Notes: generated from the letters alone by a model not told the origin. A stretch of DNA of 64,000 nucleotides from Chitinophagales bacterium (GCA_016786765.1 JAEUUZ010000004.1:85300-149299); one strand, 5' to 3'; shown: positions 25,736 to 34,296, numbered from the stretch's first letter. Numbers and translations are program-made.

Positions 25736-25770
25736 AAACAAAAAAGCCGATGGAAATTCCATCGGCTTTT
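25736..25770 (-). terminator. intrinsic terminator after rplJ
   Basis: Perfect 12-bp stem AAAAGCCGATGG / CCATCGGCTTTT with loop AAATT (25742-25770), followed by T-rich sequence on the minus strand, 18 bp after the rplJ stop. It ends the ribosomal operon before any rplL. Confidence 0.9.
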
Positions 25771-25788
25771 GAATGATATAGTGAAAGA

Positions 25789-26313
25789 TTATTTTGCTTT
25801 CTCTTCCAATGTTTTAAGCAATCCAGCGATAGTTTGACCACCACCATTTTGCAATGCGCCCATAACGCTTTGCATAGGAGATTGCAACAATCCGATAACA
25901 TCGCCAATCAACTCTGCTTTTGATTTCAATGCCGCCAAAACAATGATTTGGTCGTCACCGATGAAAATATCAGAATCGATATAAGCACCTTTCAAGGTTG
26001 GTTTTTCGTGTTTTGTACGGAACTCTTTCAACAACTTTGCAGGTGTTGAGCTTTCTTTTGAAAACATGATACCTGTTGGTCCGTTTAATACCGGATACAA
26101 GGCTTTGTAATCGCCTTCCAATTGCTCTAATGCCTTTTGGATAAGTGTATTTTTAGCTACACGGTATTCGATACCTTTCGCGAAACACATTCTACGGAAT
26201 GCGTTGATTTTCTCAACAGATAATGTAGATGAGTCACATATATAGAAGAATTGAGATGATTCTAATTTCTCTTTCAATTCAACGATTTCGTTATTTTTTT
26301 GCTTCTTGTTCAT
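25789..26313 (-). CDS. rplJ: 50S ribosomal protein L10
   Basis: A 174-residue stalk-base protein that carries the L7/L12 dimers on the ribosome. Family features are visible: KEKLESSQFFYICDSSTLSV, YRVAKNTLIQKALE, LNGPTGIMFSKES, LKGAYIDSDIFIGDDQI and the C-terminal L12-binding helix TIAGLLKTLEEKAK. The length is full. It follows rplA by 28 bp, too short for a folded L10-binding leader. It is the last gene of the operon; rplL, which normally follows, is absent here. Confidence 0.97.
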   Translation of the reverse strand: MNKKQKNNEIVELKEKLESSQFFYICDSSTLSVEKINAFRRMCFAKGIEYRVAKNTLIQKALEQLEGDYKALYPVLNGPTGIMFSKESSTPAKLLKEFRTKHEKPTLKGAYIDSDIFIGDDQIIVLAALKSKAELIGDVIGLLQSPMQSVMGALQNGGGQTIAGLLKTLEEKAK

Positions 26314-26341
26314 TGCTTATTGATTAAATAAGTGATTTAAA

Positions 26342-27037
26342 TTATAGACCTGCTACTGTTTTATAGTCCACAGCGATTCCCGGACTCATGGTCGTTGCCA
26401 AAGCAATACCTTTGAAATATACTCCTTTCGCAGTAGCCGGCTTCATTTTTGAAAGCACTTGCAATAGCGATGTAGCATTTTCGTGGATTTGCTCCGGTGT
26501 AAACGAAACACGACCGATAGAAGCGTGCACGATTCCGAATTTATCCACTTTGAAAGCGATTTTACCTTTCTTTACTTCTTCTATAGCTTTCCCAACTTCA
26601 ACAGCAACTGTTCCTGATTTTGGATTCGGCATTAAGTTTCTTGGTCCTAATACTTTACCCAATTTCGCGATTTTCGCCATTACGTTCGGTGTAGCAATAA
26701 CTACATCGAAATCCATCCAGCCACCTTCAACTTTAGCAACATAGTCATCTAAACCAACGAAGTCAGCTCCGGCTTTTTTAGCTTCTTCTTCTTTGTCGGG
26801 CGTAGTTAACACCAATACTCTTTTTGTTTTACCTGTTCCGTGAGGAAGTGCAGCAGTACCACGAATAGCTTGATCTGCTTTCTTAGGGTCAACACCCAAT
26901 ACGATGTGAACATCGACAGAGGCGTCAAATTTTGTTGTATTCACCTTTTTCAAAAGTGAAGACGCTTCTGTTAGCGTGTAGAGCTTGTTTTTGTCTACTA
27001 AGCCGGCAACAGCTTTTCTTTTTTTTGTTAGTTTCAT
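26342..27037 (-). CDS. rplA: 50S ribosomal protein L1
   Basis: A 231-residue protein that binds 23S rRNA at the mobile L1 stalk and usually represses its own operon. Signatures are [38 protein letters not shown], the middle domain [34 protein letters not shown] and the end [20 protein letters not shown]. It is separated from rplK by 111 bp that contain a strong hairpin. Confidence 0.97.
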   Translation of the reverse strand: MKLTKKRKAVAGLVDKNKLYTLTEASSLLKKVNTTKFDASVDVHIVLGVDPKKADQAIRGTAALPHGTGKTKRVLVLTTPDKEEEAKKAGADFVGLDDYVAKVEGGWMDFDVVIATPNVMAKIAKLGKVLGPRNLMPNPKSGTVAVEVGKAIEEVKKGKIAFKVDKFGIVHASIGRVSFTPEQIHENATSLLQVLSKMKPATAKGVYFKGIALATTMSPGIAVDYKTVAGL

Positions 27038-27099
27038 TGTTTTGAATTTTTGTGGTCAAACGAGCAATGAAGGCTCTTCCACGGTTATTAATATATTGA

Positions 27100-27131
27100 C
27101 AAAAAGATTGCTGCGTGAGCAACAATCTTTT
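27100..27131 (-). terminator. hairpin between rplK and rplA, attenuator-like
   Basis: Minus-strand stem AAAAGATTG / CAATCTTTT closed over a smaller inner TGC/GCA stem, ending in a run of five T. The shape is that of a partial terminator within the operon, so it may lower rplA-rplJ expression relative to rplK, or serve as an RNA processing or L1-binding site. Confidence 0.5.
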
Positions 27132-27148
27132 ATGCTTTCTTTCTCAAT

Positions 27149-27592
27149 TTATTTTTCCCAAGGAGCTGCTCCTTCGAACGTGAATCCGGCACTTTTAGCA
27201 GAACCTGCTACCATGCTCATTCCGGCTTCTACTGTAAAGCAGTTCAAATCCGGCATTTTTTCTTCAGCTACTTTACGGATGATATCCCAAGAAACATTAC
27301 CGATTTTTTTACGGTTAGGCTCAGCTGAACCTGCAGTTTTCTTAGTCAACTCCATCAACATGTTGTGAGCAGGAGCCGTTTTGATAACGAAGTCGAACGA
27401 CTTATCTGAATACACGGTGATGATAACCGGACAAGTTTTGCCCATTTTATCTTGTGTTCTTGCATTGAATTGCTTGCAGAACTCCATAATGTTCACCCCT
27501 TTAGAACCTAATGCAGGACCTACCGGTGGAGCTGGGTTTGCTTGACCTCCTTTAACTTGCAATTTCACAAATGCTTGAATTTCCTTTGCCAT
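27149..27592 (-). CDS. rplK: 50S ribosomal protein L11
   Basis: A 147-residue protein of the GTPase-associated centre. Conserved features are [37 protein letters not shown], the middle [15 protein letters not shown] and the C-terminal rRNA-binding part [19 protein letters not shown]. Length is typical. It lies 63 bp after nusG in the tRNA-Trp-secE-nusG-rplKAJ unit. Confidence 0.97.
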   Translation of the reverse strand: MAKEIQAFVKLQVKGGQANPAPPVGPALGSKGVNIMEFCKQFNARTQDKMGKTCPVIITVYSDKSFDFVIKTAPAHNMLMELTKKTAGSAEPNRKKIGNVSWDIIRKVAEEKMPDLNCFTVEAGMSMVAGSAKSAGFTFEGAAPWEK

Positions 27593-27655
27593 TTTTTTGT
27601 GTTTTATATTTTCGTTTATCGCTCTTTCGAATTGCTTCTACCGGAGAAATTTGTT

Positions 27656-28216
27656 TTATACTAATTTTTCTACCTGCATGAAACCTACTTCTACAGGTGT
27701 TTTTCGTCCAAATATTTTTACGGTTACTTTCAACTTCTTCTTTTCCATATTGATTTCTTCAATAGTACCGTTGAAATCGTTGAATGGTCCGTCAATAATT
27801 TTAACCTCCTCGTTTACGATAAATGGTTCTGCCATTGTTTCGCCTGCTTCCAACATTTCATCTGCTTTTCCAAGCAATTTCAATACTTCAGAAGGGTTCA
27901 ACACTTGTGGTGTTTTTCCGCCCAAGAAACCTAAGTTACCTTGTACCTGACGCAAATGCTGAATTACCTCTGCAGTCATTCCTTTCGGATCAACTTCCAT
28001 GTAGATATATCCTGCAAACAACGTTTTCTCCTTAATCGTTTTTTTACCGTTTTTAATGGTATATACTTTCTCTGTAGGCACAAGGATATTGGTGATAATA
28101 TGATCCATATTCGATCGGTTTATCTCCAATAAAAGATGCTCTCGGATTTTGCGTTCTTGACCGCTAATCACGCGCATTACATACCATTTTTTATCTTCTG
28201 CCATTGTGTTTGCCAT
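27656..28216 (-). CDS. nusG: transcription termination/antitermination factor NusG
   Basis: A 186-residue NusG. The NGN domain has KKWYVMRVISGQERKIREHL, ILVPTEKVYTIKNGKK and the typical GYIYMEVDP and NLGFLGGKTP. The C-terminal KOW domain begins at VKIIDGPFNDFNGTIEEINM. The ATG used overlaps the secE stop by one base (TAATG); a start four codons later (MAEDKKWY) is equally plausible. It binds RNA polymerase and couples transcription to translation. Confidence 0.96.
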   Translation of the reverse strand: MANTMAEDKKWYVMRVISGQERKIREHLLLEINRSNMDHIITNILVPTEKVYTIKNGKKTIKEKTLFAGYIYMEVDPKGMTAEVIQHLRQVQGNLGFLGGKTPQVLNPSEVLKLLGKADEMLEAGETMAEPFIVNEEVKIIDGPFNDFNGTIEEINMEKKKLKVTVKIFGRKTPVEVGFMQVEKLV

Positions 28217-28413
28217 TAGCGGATTAACTTATAAATTCCTTCTTGGATAGAGTATTTGCTTACCAAATCCATTCCGACTACTAAAAACGAAATAACGATA
28301 GCCGCAACCAATACAATCATTGCACTTTGTTGCAGTTCCGGCCAAGTTGGCCAGGTTACTTTATTTAAAAGCTCATCGTAAGCCTCTTTGAAAAACAATT
28401 TTACTTTTTCCAT
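28216..28413 (-). CDS. secE: preprotein translocase subunit SecE
   Basis: A 65-residue protein with a single C-terminal transmembrane segment (about 29-52), the short SecE form. The amphipathic helix ELLNKVTWPTWPELQQSAMI carries the family WPxxxE pattern. It clamps SecY in the inner membrane. It starts 31 bp after the tRNA-Trp 3' end, so tRNA and protein genes are probably one transcript. Confidence 0.95.
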   Translation of the reverse strand: MEKVKLFFKEAYDELLNKVTWPTWPELQQSAMIVLVAAIVISFLVVGMDLVSKYSIQEGIYKLIR

Positions 28414-28444
28414 TTTTTTATAGTTAAAAACTCTCCAAAACTAG

Positions 28445-28515
28445 CACGGGAACAAGGATTCGAACCCTGATCAAAGGTTTTGGAGACCTCTATTCTACCA
28501 TTGAACTATTCCCGT
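28445..28515 (-). tRNA. tRNA-Trp (anticodon CCA)
   Basis: A 71-nt cloverleaf on the minus strand. The acceptor arms ACGGGAA / TTCCCGT pair fully, the anticodon arm GAGGT / ACCTT holds the loop CTCCAAA with anticodon CCA, and the T arm CAGGG / CCTTG holds TTCGAAT. The discriminator is G and CCA is not encoded. A short D loop explains the length. Its place before secE-nusG is standard in Bacteroidota. Confidence 0.95.
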
Positions 28516-28544
28516 TTCTATGTCCCGCCTACTTAAAACGGGAC

Positions 28545-28576
28545 GCAAACATAACTATTTGTACTAAATTTTCAAA
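28545..28576 (-). promoter_or_regulatory. strong candidate promoter of the tRNA-Trp-secE-nusG-rplKAJ operon
   Basis: On the minus strand TTTG (28576-28573), a 19-bp spacer and TATGTTTGC (28553-28545) match the Bacteroidota sigma promoter consensus exactly. The tRNA starts 30 bp downstream, after a GTCCCG / CGGGAC hairpin (28522-28544). Confidence 0.65.
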
Positions 28577-28689
28577 TTTTTTTAGCGAATTGGGGATTTG
28601 TGGGTAATTTCTACCCTTTTATACCTCGATTGAGCCAAAAACACGCTTTCCATTTTCACCGAGTCTCCAACTTTCTCAGGCCATTTTTA

Positions 28690-28890
28690 CTATTGTTCCA
28701 ATTGCTTCAATCGCTTCTCTACCGAAAGCAGAAAAACGGCAATGCCTAAAAAAATCAACGTTAACACTGCTGCCACTACATAATACTTCTGATTTGAACG
28801 AAAAATCGAATCGGCTCCACTTTCTTGCGCATTCGCTAAAAAAGGCAACAGCATTCCCACAACAGCAACTCTTAATTTATTCATTGTCAA
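28690..28890 (-). CDS. ccmD: CcmD family small membrane protein
   Basis: A 66-residue protein with a hydrophobic N-terminus (MTMNKLRVAVVGMLLPFLANA) that is either a signal peptide or first helix, and one clear transmembrane segment (YYVVAAVLTLIFLGIAVFLL) followed by a basic, coiled tail SVEKRLKQLEQ. This is the pattern of Bacteroidota CcmD, which helps release holo-CcmE from the CcmABC heme export complex. Its start overlaps the end of the CcmC-like gene by 14 bp. No ccmE follows. Confidence 0.8.
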   Translation of the reverse strand: MTMNKLRVAVVGMLLPFLANAQESGADSIFRSNQKYYVVAAVLTLIFLGIAVFLLSVEKRLKQLEQ

Positions 28891-29950
28891 GCTTTATTTC
28901 TTCTAAAAATCGAATTCTAACCCTTATCGACACTAACCACATAAACAACAATACCCAACCAATTACAGCCGGATAAAAGAATAAGCGCAGGTGACTGTCT
29001 AAGTCATATTTACTGAATGCCGGATTTCCACCATTGCCCGGGTGTAACGAATCGGTGATACGAGGGATGATGAAAATAAACAGTACATAAATAACGATGG
29101 CAAAGATGTTGTACACGGCACTGATTCGTGCTCGTTTTACTTCATCCTGAATAGCTCCACGCAAGATAATGTATGCCAAGTAGATTAAAACACCTACTGC
29201 CGCTCCGTTCAGTTTCGGGTCGTTCGGCCATGGTGAACCCCAGGTGTAATTCGCCCACATCATGCCGGTTACAATACCCAACGCACCGCAAAGAAGGGAT
29301 ACGTTTACCGATTCGGCAGCAATTATATCGTATAGCTTGTTATTACTGCTTAAATATTTGATACTGTAGACTAAGGAAACAATTAATACCAGTAACATAC
29401 TGAACCACATCGGTACATGATAAAACGTGTTGCGAATCGATTCGTACAATATCTCGCGATACGGAAAAGCAAAGCCGGTATGCAAATTATTGGCTACTGC
29501 CACAACACATTCGTTAGCTTGCAATGAATCAGGTACCAAACCATTCATTACCAATGCATCGCGCAAGGCAATAGTTCCATCGGCATCATCATTTACGATG
29601 ACATCAAAGGTATTGTCTACCTTATCGGCATTCGCTAATTGTGCCATAGGTAGCATGAAACGCAGTGAGGTCTCCGATGTAGCTTTTGCGTTTTCGACAC
29701 ATAAATATTTTCCGGCTGATTTTAGAAAAACCTGTACATTTTTTCCGGTTTGAAAGTGTGTGTTGACGGCCTCAATCGTAAAATTATTTTCAGCACCGGG
29801 GGTGAATGCAATCGGGTTAATCGACACTAAACCCGGCCCTAACGGAACGGTTAATCCGCCAATCAATACATAGACCAATAGCACAATCGACAAGTATTTC
29901 CACCACATTTGTTTTGTCCATCCGGGCAACATATTTTCTACTTTTGACAA
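28877..29950 (-). CDS. ccsA: cytochrome c biogenesis protein CcsA/CcmC-like
   Basis: A 357-residue heme-handling membrane protein. One N-terminal helix (about 18-36) is followed by an unusually large periplasmic domain (about 40-165) typical of the Bacteroidota form, then six or so helices. Conserved heme ligands and the Trp-rich motif are visible: FYHVPMWFSM with H178, MMWANYTWGSPWPNDPKL (about 230-247), and DLDSHLRLFFYP with H320. It moves heme to CcmE or the lyase for c-type cytochrome maturation. It follows ccmB by 11 bp. Confidence 0.9.
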   Translation of the reverse strand: MSKVENMLPGWTKQMWWKYLSIVLLVYVLIGGLTVPLGPGLVSINPIAFTPGAENNFTIEAVNTHFQTGKNVQVFLKSAGKYLCVENAKATSETSLRFMLPMAQLANADKVDNTFDVIVNDDADGTIALRDALVMNGLVPDSLQANECVVAVANNLHTGFAFPYREILYESIRNTFYHVPMWFSMLLVLIVSLVYSIKYLSSNNKLYDIIAAESVNVSLLCGALGIVTGMMWANYTWGSPWPNDPKLNGAAVGVLIYLAYIILRGAIQDEVKRARISAVYNIFAIVIYVLFIFIIPRITDSLHPGNGGNPAFSKYDLDSHLRLFFYPAVIGWVLLFMWLVSIRVRIRFLEEIKLDNE

Positions 29951-29961
29951 GGTTTAAAAGG

Positions 29962-30690
29962 CTATTCGCGCCAAATATAGGGAAACAAGACAATCGCCAA
30001 AATTATTTGCACGATATCGAGTGCAATCAACAATAACAGATTTTTCGTTACCAGCTCTTGCATGGTTATATCGCCTAATGCAGCCGAGGTGACTTTGGTA
30101 ATGAAAATCAACATAGGAATCAAAATCGGGAAGCCCAACACCGCCACAAGGGTATTGTTACTCTTAGCTTTCAGCGCAATAGCACTCATTGTTGTGAACA
30201 ACACGGCATAACTGATTGAACCCAGAGCCATCACTTCGGTGAAAACCACAAACGAATGAATATGTGTTGGAATCACCACCATAAAAATGATGGAAGCAGC
30301 AACTGAGAGCAATAGCGTAAAAATTACGTTGTAAATCAATTTTGCTGTGATGTAGACATAGGGCGAAAACAGAAAATGGAAGTACATCATATTTTCTTCC
30401 TTTTCGCGAAAGAAAGAATTCGACACCGCATTCACTGAAGAGAATAGCACCACCATCCAAAACAAAATACCCCATGTGGAAGCGGGCAAATTCTGCAACG
30501 AATCGCCATTATAAAGTAACGAAAAGTAAATCATCATTACTGTGCTCGAGGAAAACAAAAACAGACCTCCGAGCACATATTTGTTTCTACGCTCTATCAA
30601 AATATCTTTTTGAAAAAGCGCAAATACTTGCGACAAAAAGGATGGATTATTGTTTTGCACGTTGATTTCGGGTTTGGAGATAAGCAACAA
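29962..30690 (-). CDS. ccmB: heme exporter protein CcmB
   Basis: A 242-residue six-helix permease of the CcmABC heme export complex. It begins FALFQKDILIERRNKY before the first helix, then has LFWMVVLFSSVNAVSNSFFR, EKEENMMYFHFLFSPYVYIT and AVLGFPILIPMLIFITKV, all typical of CcmB. The ATG at 30690 overlaps the upstream DUF4199 gene by 44 bp; a GTG at 30660 would leave 14 bp of overlap and may be the real start. The ATPase ccmA is not in the window. Confidence 0.9.
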   Translation of the reverse strand: MLLISKPEINVQNNNPSFLSQVFALFQKDILIERRNKYVLGGLFLFSSSTVMMIYFSLLYNGDSLQNLPASTWGILFWMVVLFSSVNAVSNSFFREKEENMMYFHFLFSPYVYITAKLIYNVIFTLLLSVAASIIFMVVIPTHIHSFVVFTEVMALGSISYAVLFTTMSAIALKAKSNNTLVAVLGFPILIPMLIFITKVTSAALGDITMQELVTKNLLLLIALDIVQIILAIVLFPYIWRE

Positions 30691-31144
30691 TAACGCTAAT
30701 CAGCAGTCCGCCAAACAAAGTAGACAACACGATTTGTATCATATACATTTGAAAATTAAAATAGCTACTGGCACGCTGCAATGCCTTTTCTTTGGTTACA
30801 TGCATTTGATCGGCATGTGCTACAGTGTATTGAATAAAGGAATTAAAAAAATCGGGGTTGACGTACTTAAAAAAAACATACACACTTATTGGGGCAAGAA
30901 AAGTAGAAAGCAGAACACCAATAGCACATTCAGAAAAGGCTCTTTGGAAGGTTAAATCGGGATACAGCGCTTTGGTATCTTCTACGGTTTGCCGGAGTGT
31001 AAGAATGGGAATGAGCAATGCAAAATTGGTCACCATTGGATGATACTCGATATATTTATCGTGCAATCCAACCACATATTCCAATGCTAGCCATAGCAAC
31101 GAAGCCATGCTGCCTATCAACGCCCATTTTATTGAAGGTTTCAT
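30647..31144 (-). CDS. DUF4199 domain membrane protein
   Basis: A 165-residue membrane protein with about four hydrophobic segments. It matches DUF4199, a family found almost only in Bacteroidota: KWALIGSMASLLWLALEYVV at the start, the loop TLRQTVEDTKALYPDLTFQR, the helix FSECAIGVLLSTFLAPISVY, and a last helix VLSTLFGGLLISVIVAYL. Function is unknown. It is the first gene of the ccmB-ccsA-ccmD unit and overlaps ccmB, so it may be linked with cytochrome c maturation, but this is only an inference from position. Confidence 0.8.
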   Translation of the reverse strand: MKPSIKWALIGSMASLLWLALEYVVGLHDKYIEYHPMVTNFALLIPILTLRQTVEDTKALYPDLTFQRAFSECAIGVLLSTFLAPISVYVFFKYVNPDFFNSFIQYTVAHADQMHVTKEKALQRASSYFNFQMYMIQIVLSTLFGGLLISVIVAYLQTRNQRAKQ

Positions 31145-31191
31145 ATTAATTGTTAGGCAATATTAATTAAAAAAACGAGATAGAAAGTGGA

Positions 31192-31222
31192 TTGGGAAGG
31201 GTGAAAAATTTATGTAGGTTTG
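31192..31222 (+). promoter_or_regulatory. candidate promoter of accC
   Basis: TTG (31192-31194), a 20-bp spacer and TAGGTTTG (31215-31222) match the Bacteroidota consensus. The accC ATG is 18 bp downstream. Confidence 0.55.
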
Positions 31223-31240
31223 GAGCATAGAAATAGCATC

Positions 31241-32725
31241 ATGAAGAAAATCTTAGTAGCCAACCGAGGAGAAATTGCTTTACGCGTAATGCGAACTGCG
31301 CGAGATATGGGGATAAAAACGGTAGCTGTATTTTCGGAAGCCGACCGAAACTCGCCACATGTGCGTTTTGCCGATGAGGCTGTTTGCATTGGTCCTCCGG
31401 CTTCTAAGGATTCGTACTTGCGTGGCGAAAAAATTGTAGAAGTAGCAAAAACATTGGGCGTAGATGGCATCCACCCCGGTTATGGATTTTTATCGGAAAA
31501 CGCTGCATTTGCTAAATTGGTAGAAGAAAATGGCATCACGTTCATTGGTCCAACTCCAGAAGCTATTGAGATTATGGGCGATAAACTTTCGGCTAAAGAA
31601 GCCGCTAAAAAGTTTGATATACCGATGGTTCCGGGAAGCGAAGGTGCTATTACGGAAGTGGAAGAAGCCAAAAAACTGTGTGCAGCTATTGGCTATCCTG
31701 TATTGATTAAAGCTAGTGCCGGAGGAGGCGGAAAAGGAATGCGTGTGGTTGAGAACGAAGGCGAAATTGAAGAACAGATGCACCGCGCGCAAAGTGAAGC
31801 ATTGTCGGCTTTTGGCGATGGCAGTGTGTTCATTGAAAAATATGTAGGCTCGCCAAAACATATTGAAGTACAGATTTTGGGCGATAATTACGGCAACATC
31901 GTGTACTTGCACGAACGTGAATGTTCTATTCAGCGCAGACATCAAAAAGTAGTGGAAGAAGCACCGAGCTCATGTTTAACTCCCGAGAAAAGAAAAGCCA
32001 TTGGTGAAGCAGCAGTGCGTGTGGGTAAATCGTGCGCTTACATTGGTGCAGGAACGGTGGAGTTTTTGGTAGATGAAGCATTGAACTTTTATTTCTTAGA
32101 AATGAATACACGCTTACAAGTAGAACATCCGGTAACAGAGATGATAACCGGTGTAGACTTAGTGCGCGAACAAATTAATATCGCCCGTGGTGAGAAACTA
32201 AGTTTCGTACAAGAAGACATTCAGTTAATTGGCCACTCGATGGAATTGCGTGTGTATGCCGAAGATCCCATGAATAATTTCTTGCCGGATATTGGCCAAT
32301 TGAAACAATACAAAAAACCGGAAGGTCCGGGAGTACGCGTGGATGATGGTTTTGAAGAAGGCATGACCATTCCTATTTATTACGACCCGATGATTGCCAA
32401 ATTAGTTACCTATGGTAAAGATCGTGAAGAAGCCATTAACCGAATGCTTCGAGCGATTGATAGTTATACGATTGTGGGCGTTCGCAATACGCTAATATTT
32501 GGACGATTTGTGCTTACACATCCCGATTTTGTGAGCGGTAAATTCGACACCAATTTCGTGAACAAAAATTTCAAACCGGAACTACTACAACCAAGTAACC
32601 CCGGTGAAGAAGAAGCTGCAGCTATCATTGCCGATTTCTTATTCAGCGAAAAGAAAAACACAACAACGGCTGTTACTTCAGGAAATAAAATTGGAGTGTC
32701 GAATTGGGTGAAGAATAGAACCTAG
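31241..32725 (+). CDS. accC: acetyl/propionyl-CoA carboxylase biotin carboxylase subunit
   Basis: A 494-residue ATP-grasp enzyme that carboxylates biotin on its carrier protein. It starts at MKKILVANRGEIALRVMRT; a TTG seven codons upstream is less likely. Motifs are DGIHPGYGFLSENAAFA, KASAGGGGKGMRVV (ATP-binding glycine loop), HERECSIQRRHQKVVEEAPS and EMNTRLQVEHPVTEMITGVD with catalytic Arg and Glu. At 494 residues it is longer than E. coli AccC (about 450), closer to Bacteroidota propionyl-CoA-type subunits. No biotin carrier or carboxyltransferase gene is adjacent. Confidence 0.93.
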   Translation: MKKILVANRGEIALRVMRTARDMGIKTVAVFSEADRNSPHVRFADEAVCIGPPASKDSYLRGEKIVEVAKTLGVDGIHPGYGFLSENAAFAKLVEENGITFIGPTPEAIEIMGDKLSAKEAAKKFDIPMVPGSEGAITEVEEAKKLCAAIGYPVLIKASAGGGGKGMRVVENEGEIEEQMHRAQSEALSAFGDGSVFIEKYVGSPKHIEVQILGDNYGNIVYLHERECSIQRRHQKVVEEAPSSCLTPEKRKAIGEAAVRVGKSCAYIGAGTVEFLVDEALNFYFLEMNTRLQVEHPVTEMITGVDLVREQINIARGEKLSFVQEDIQLIGHSMELRVYAEDPMNNFLPDIGQLKQYKKPEGPGVRVDDGFEEGMTIPIYYDPMIAKLVTYGKDREEAINRMLRAIDSYTIVGVRNTLIFGRFVLTHPDFVSGKFDTNFVNKNFKPELLQPSNPGEEEAAAIIADFLFSEKKNTTTAVTSGNKIGVSNWVKNRT

Positions 32726-32728
32726 TTG

Positions 32729-33232
32729 TTATTGACAACCTGTAATCACCAATTTAGATGTTAGAACTTTGTTACTTAAGTGTCCGGCTCTGTCGCGCAG
32801 CGTAAGCTCAAACTGAGCAGTATCGGCACAACCCGGAGTACCACACACTTTTTTGCAAAAAGCGCCAAGGCGAATTACCACTTCACCACGAATAGATTCT
32901 TTGCCTTTATCGGGCTGATAGTATTCAGTGGCGGCAAATAGGGTACACGAATCACGTAAATCTTTGTAGAAGAAATTAAAGCCCGGATTGGTAAGAATTC
33001 TTGCTTCTGGTGTAACACAAACCGTATCGTTTCTTGGCGTTGCTCCAACGGGAATTCCAATGTCGCCATCGCCATCAGTAAACTCTGCGATAATCGTTAC
33101 GGTATCCATATCCCCCACTACATCGCGGCTAAACGACTTGAATGTTAAGCGCGGTTCAATTGGAAATTGCTCGTTGGTTACCTTACAACCGGTAAAAAAC
33201 AATAGCACAGAAATAAAAAAAATATATCGCAT
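32729..33232 (-). CDS. hypothetical lipoprotein with DGDGDIG motif
   Basis: A 167-residue lipoprotein of unknown function. I start at 33232 (MRYIFFISVLLFFTGCKVTN) because this places a lipobox (FTGC) at the right distance; an upstream ATG adds 15 residues. The mature part begins with FPIEPRLTFKSFSRD and contains FTDGDGDIGIP, a motif common in a Bacteroidota lipoprotein family of beta-sandwich type that may bind calcium. Four Cys cluster in CKKVCGTPGCADT. It converges with accC, 3 bp apart. Confidence 0.75.
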   Translation of the reverse strand: MRYIFFISVLLFFTGCKVTNEQFPIEPRLTFKSFSRDVVGDMDTVTIIAEFTDGDGDIGIPVGATPRNDTVCVTPEARILTNPGFNFFYKDLRDSCTLFAATEYYQPDKGKESIRGEVVIRLGAFCKKVCGTPGCADTAQFELTLRDRAGHLSNKVLTSKLVITGCQ

Positions 33233-33294
33233 AGTTCTAATTAAGTCGAAATTAAGCGATTTATTGCATTTTCGCACAAAGAATTTTCAGATAA

Positions 33295-34296
33295 GTGAAC
33301 ATAGATTCCATTTTTTCGGTAACGCCCAACAACTTTGAAGAAAAAGCATTAACTGTTTTTGCCTATCAATTTGCACATGTATCCTTCTATCAAACGTATT
33401 GCAAACTCATGAACAAACAGCCTAAAAATGTAAGTTCAATTAACGACATCCCTTTTCTGCCCATTGAGTTTTTCAAAACGCAGCAAATCATTGCCGATGG
33501 GAAACAAGCGCAAGCCATTTTCGAGAGCAGCACAACCACGGGAGCCACGCCCAGCAAACATTTTGTTGCAGATTTATCTATCTATGAAACATCCTTTCTG
33601 AAAGGCTTTGAGGCCGCTTACGGAAACCCGAAAGACTATCTATTTTTGGCCTTACTTCCCTCCTACTTAGAACGTGGGAATTCTTCGCTCGTATATATGG
33701 CGAATCAATTCATTGCTCTTTCTGAACATCAAGAGAGTGGTTTTATTCTGCACGATTTTGAGCAACTAAAAAACACATTACAAGCCACAAAAGTGCCCCG
33801 AGAAAAGATTATCCTTTTAGGCGTAACTTATGCATTGCTTGATTTTGCGGAACAATTTCCAATGGATTTAAACGGCATCACCATCATGGAAACCGGTGGT
33901 ATGAAAGGACGAAGAGCAGAGATGACACGTATGGAAATTCATCGTGAACTTTCATCGGCTTTTCGCGTTAATACCATTCACTCAGAATATGGCATGACGG
34001 AACTCTTATCGCAAGCCTATTCTAAAGGAAATGGCATTTTCAAAGCTGCTCCATGGATGAAAGTATTAACAAGAGATATGTATGATCCGGGAAGTTATGT
34101 TACACATCAATCGGGTGGAATTAATATTATTGATTTGGCCAATCTCTATTCGTGCGCCTTTATAGCCACTTCAGATGTTGGAAAAGTATTCGCTGACGAC
34201 ACCTTTGAAATTATCGGCCGAATGGAAACTGCAGATATTCGCGGTTGTAATTTAATGTATGATAGCTTTGGAGAACATTCATCTACAACACCATGA
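33295..34296 (+). CDS. LuxE-like acyl-protein synthetase/adenylate-forming enzyme
   Basis: A 333-residue member of the LuxE (acyl-protein synthetase) family, a compact branch of the adenylate-forming superfamily. The phosphate-binding loop is FESSTTTGATPSKHF (SSTTTG at 78-83) and the adenylate motif is SEYGMTELLSQ (Y232-E236); GRMETADIRG near the end corresponds to the hinge region. The start is a GTG: an in-frame stop lies just upstream and the next ATG would remove 38 residues. LuxE activates fatty acids for reduction, but no luxC or luxD is here. It overlaps the next membrane gene by 4 bp. Confidence 0.82.
   Translation: MNIDSIFSVTPNNFEEKALTVFAYQFAHVSFYQTYCKLMNKQPKNVSSINDIPFLPIEFFKTQQIIADGKQAQAIFESSTTTGATPSKHFVADLSIYETSFLKGFEAAYGNPKDYLFLALLPSYLERGNSSLVYMANQFIALSEHQESGFILHDFEQLKNTLQATKVPREKIILLGVTYALLDFAEQFPMDLNGITIMETGGMKGRRAEMTRMEIHRELSSAFRVNTIHSEYGMTELLSQAYSKGNGIFKAAPWMKVLTRDMYDPGSYVTHQSGGINIIDLANLYSCAFIATSDVGKVFADDTFEIIGRMETADIRGCNLMYDSFGEHSSTTP

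Noticed and set aside
28522..28544. GTCCCG / CGGGAC hairpin next to tRNA-Trp as a terminator
   Set aside because: It lacks a T-tail on either strand and lies between the promoter and the tRNA, so it is more likely part of the tRNA leader.
28690..31144. Complete cytochrome c maturation operon
   Set aside because: Only ccmB, ccsA/ccmC and ccmD are here; ccmA, ccmE and ccmF are not in the window.
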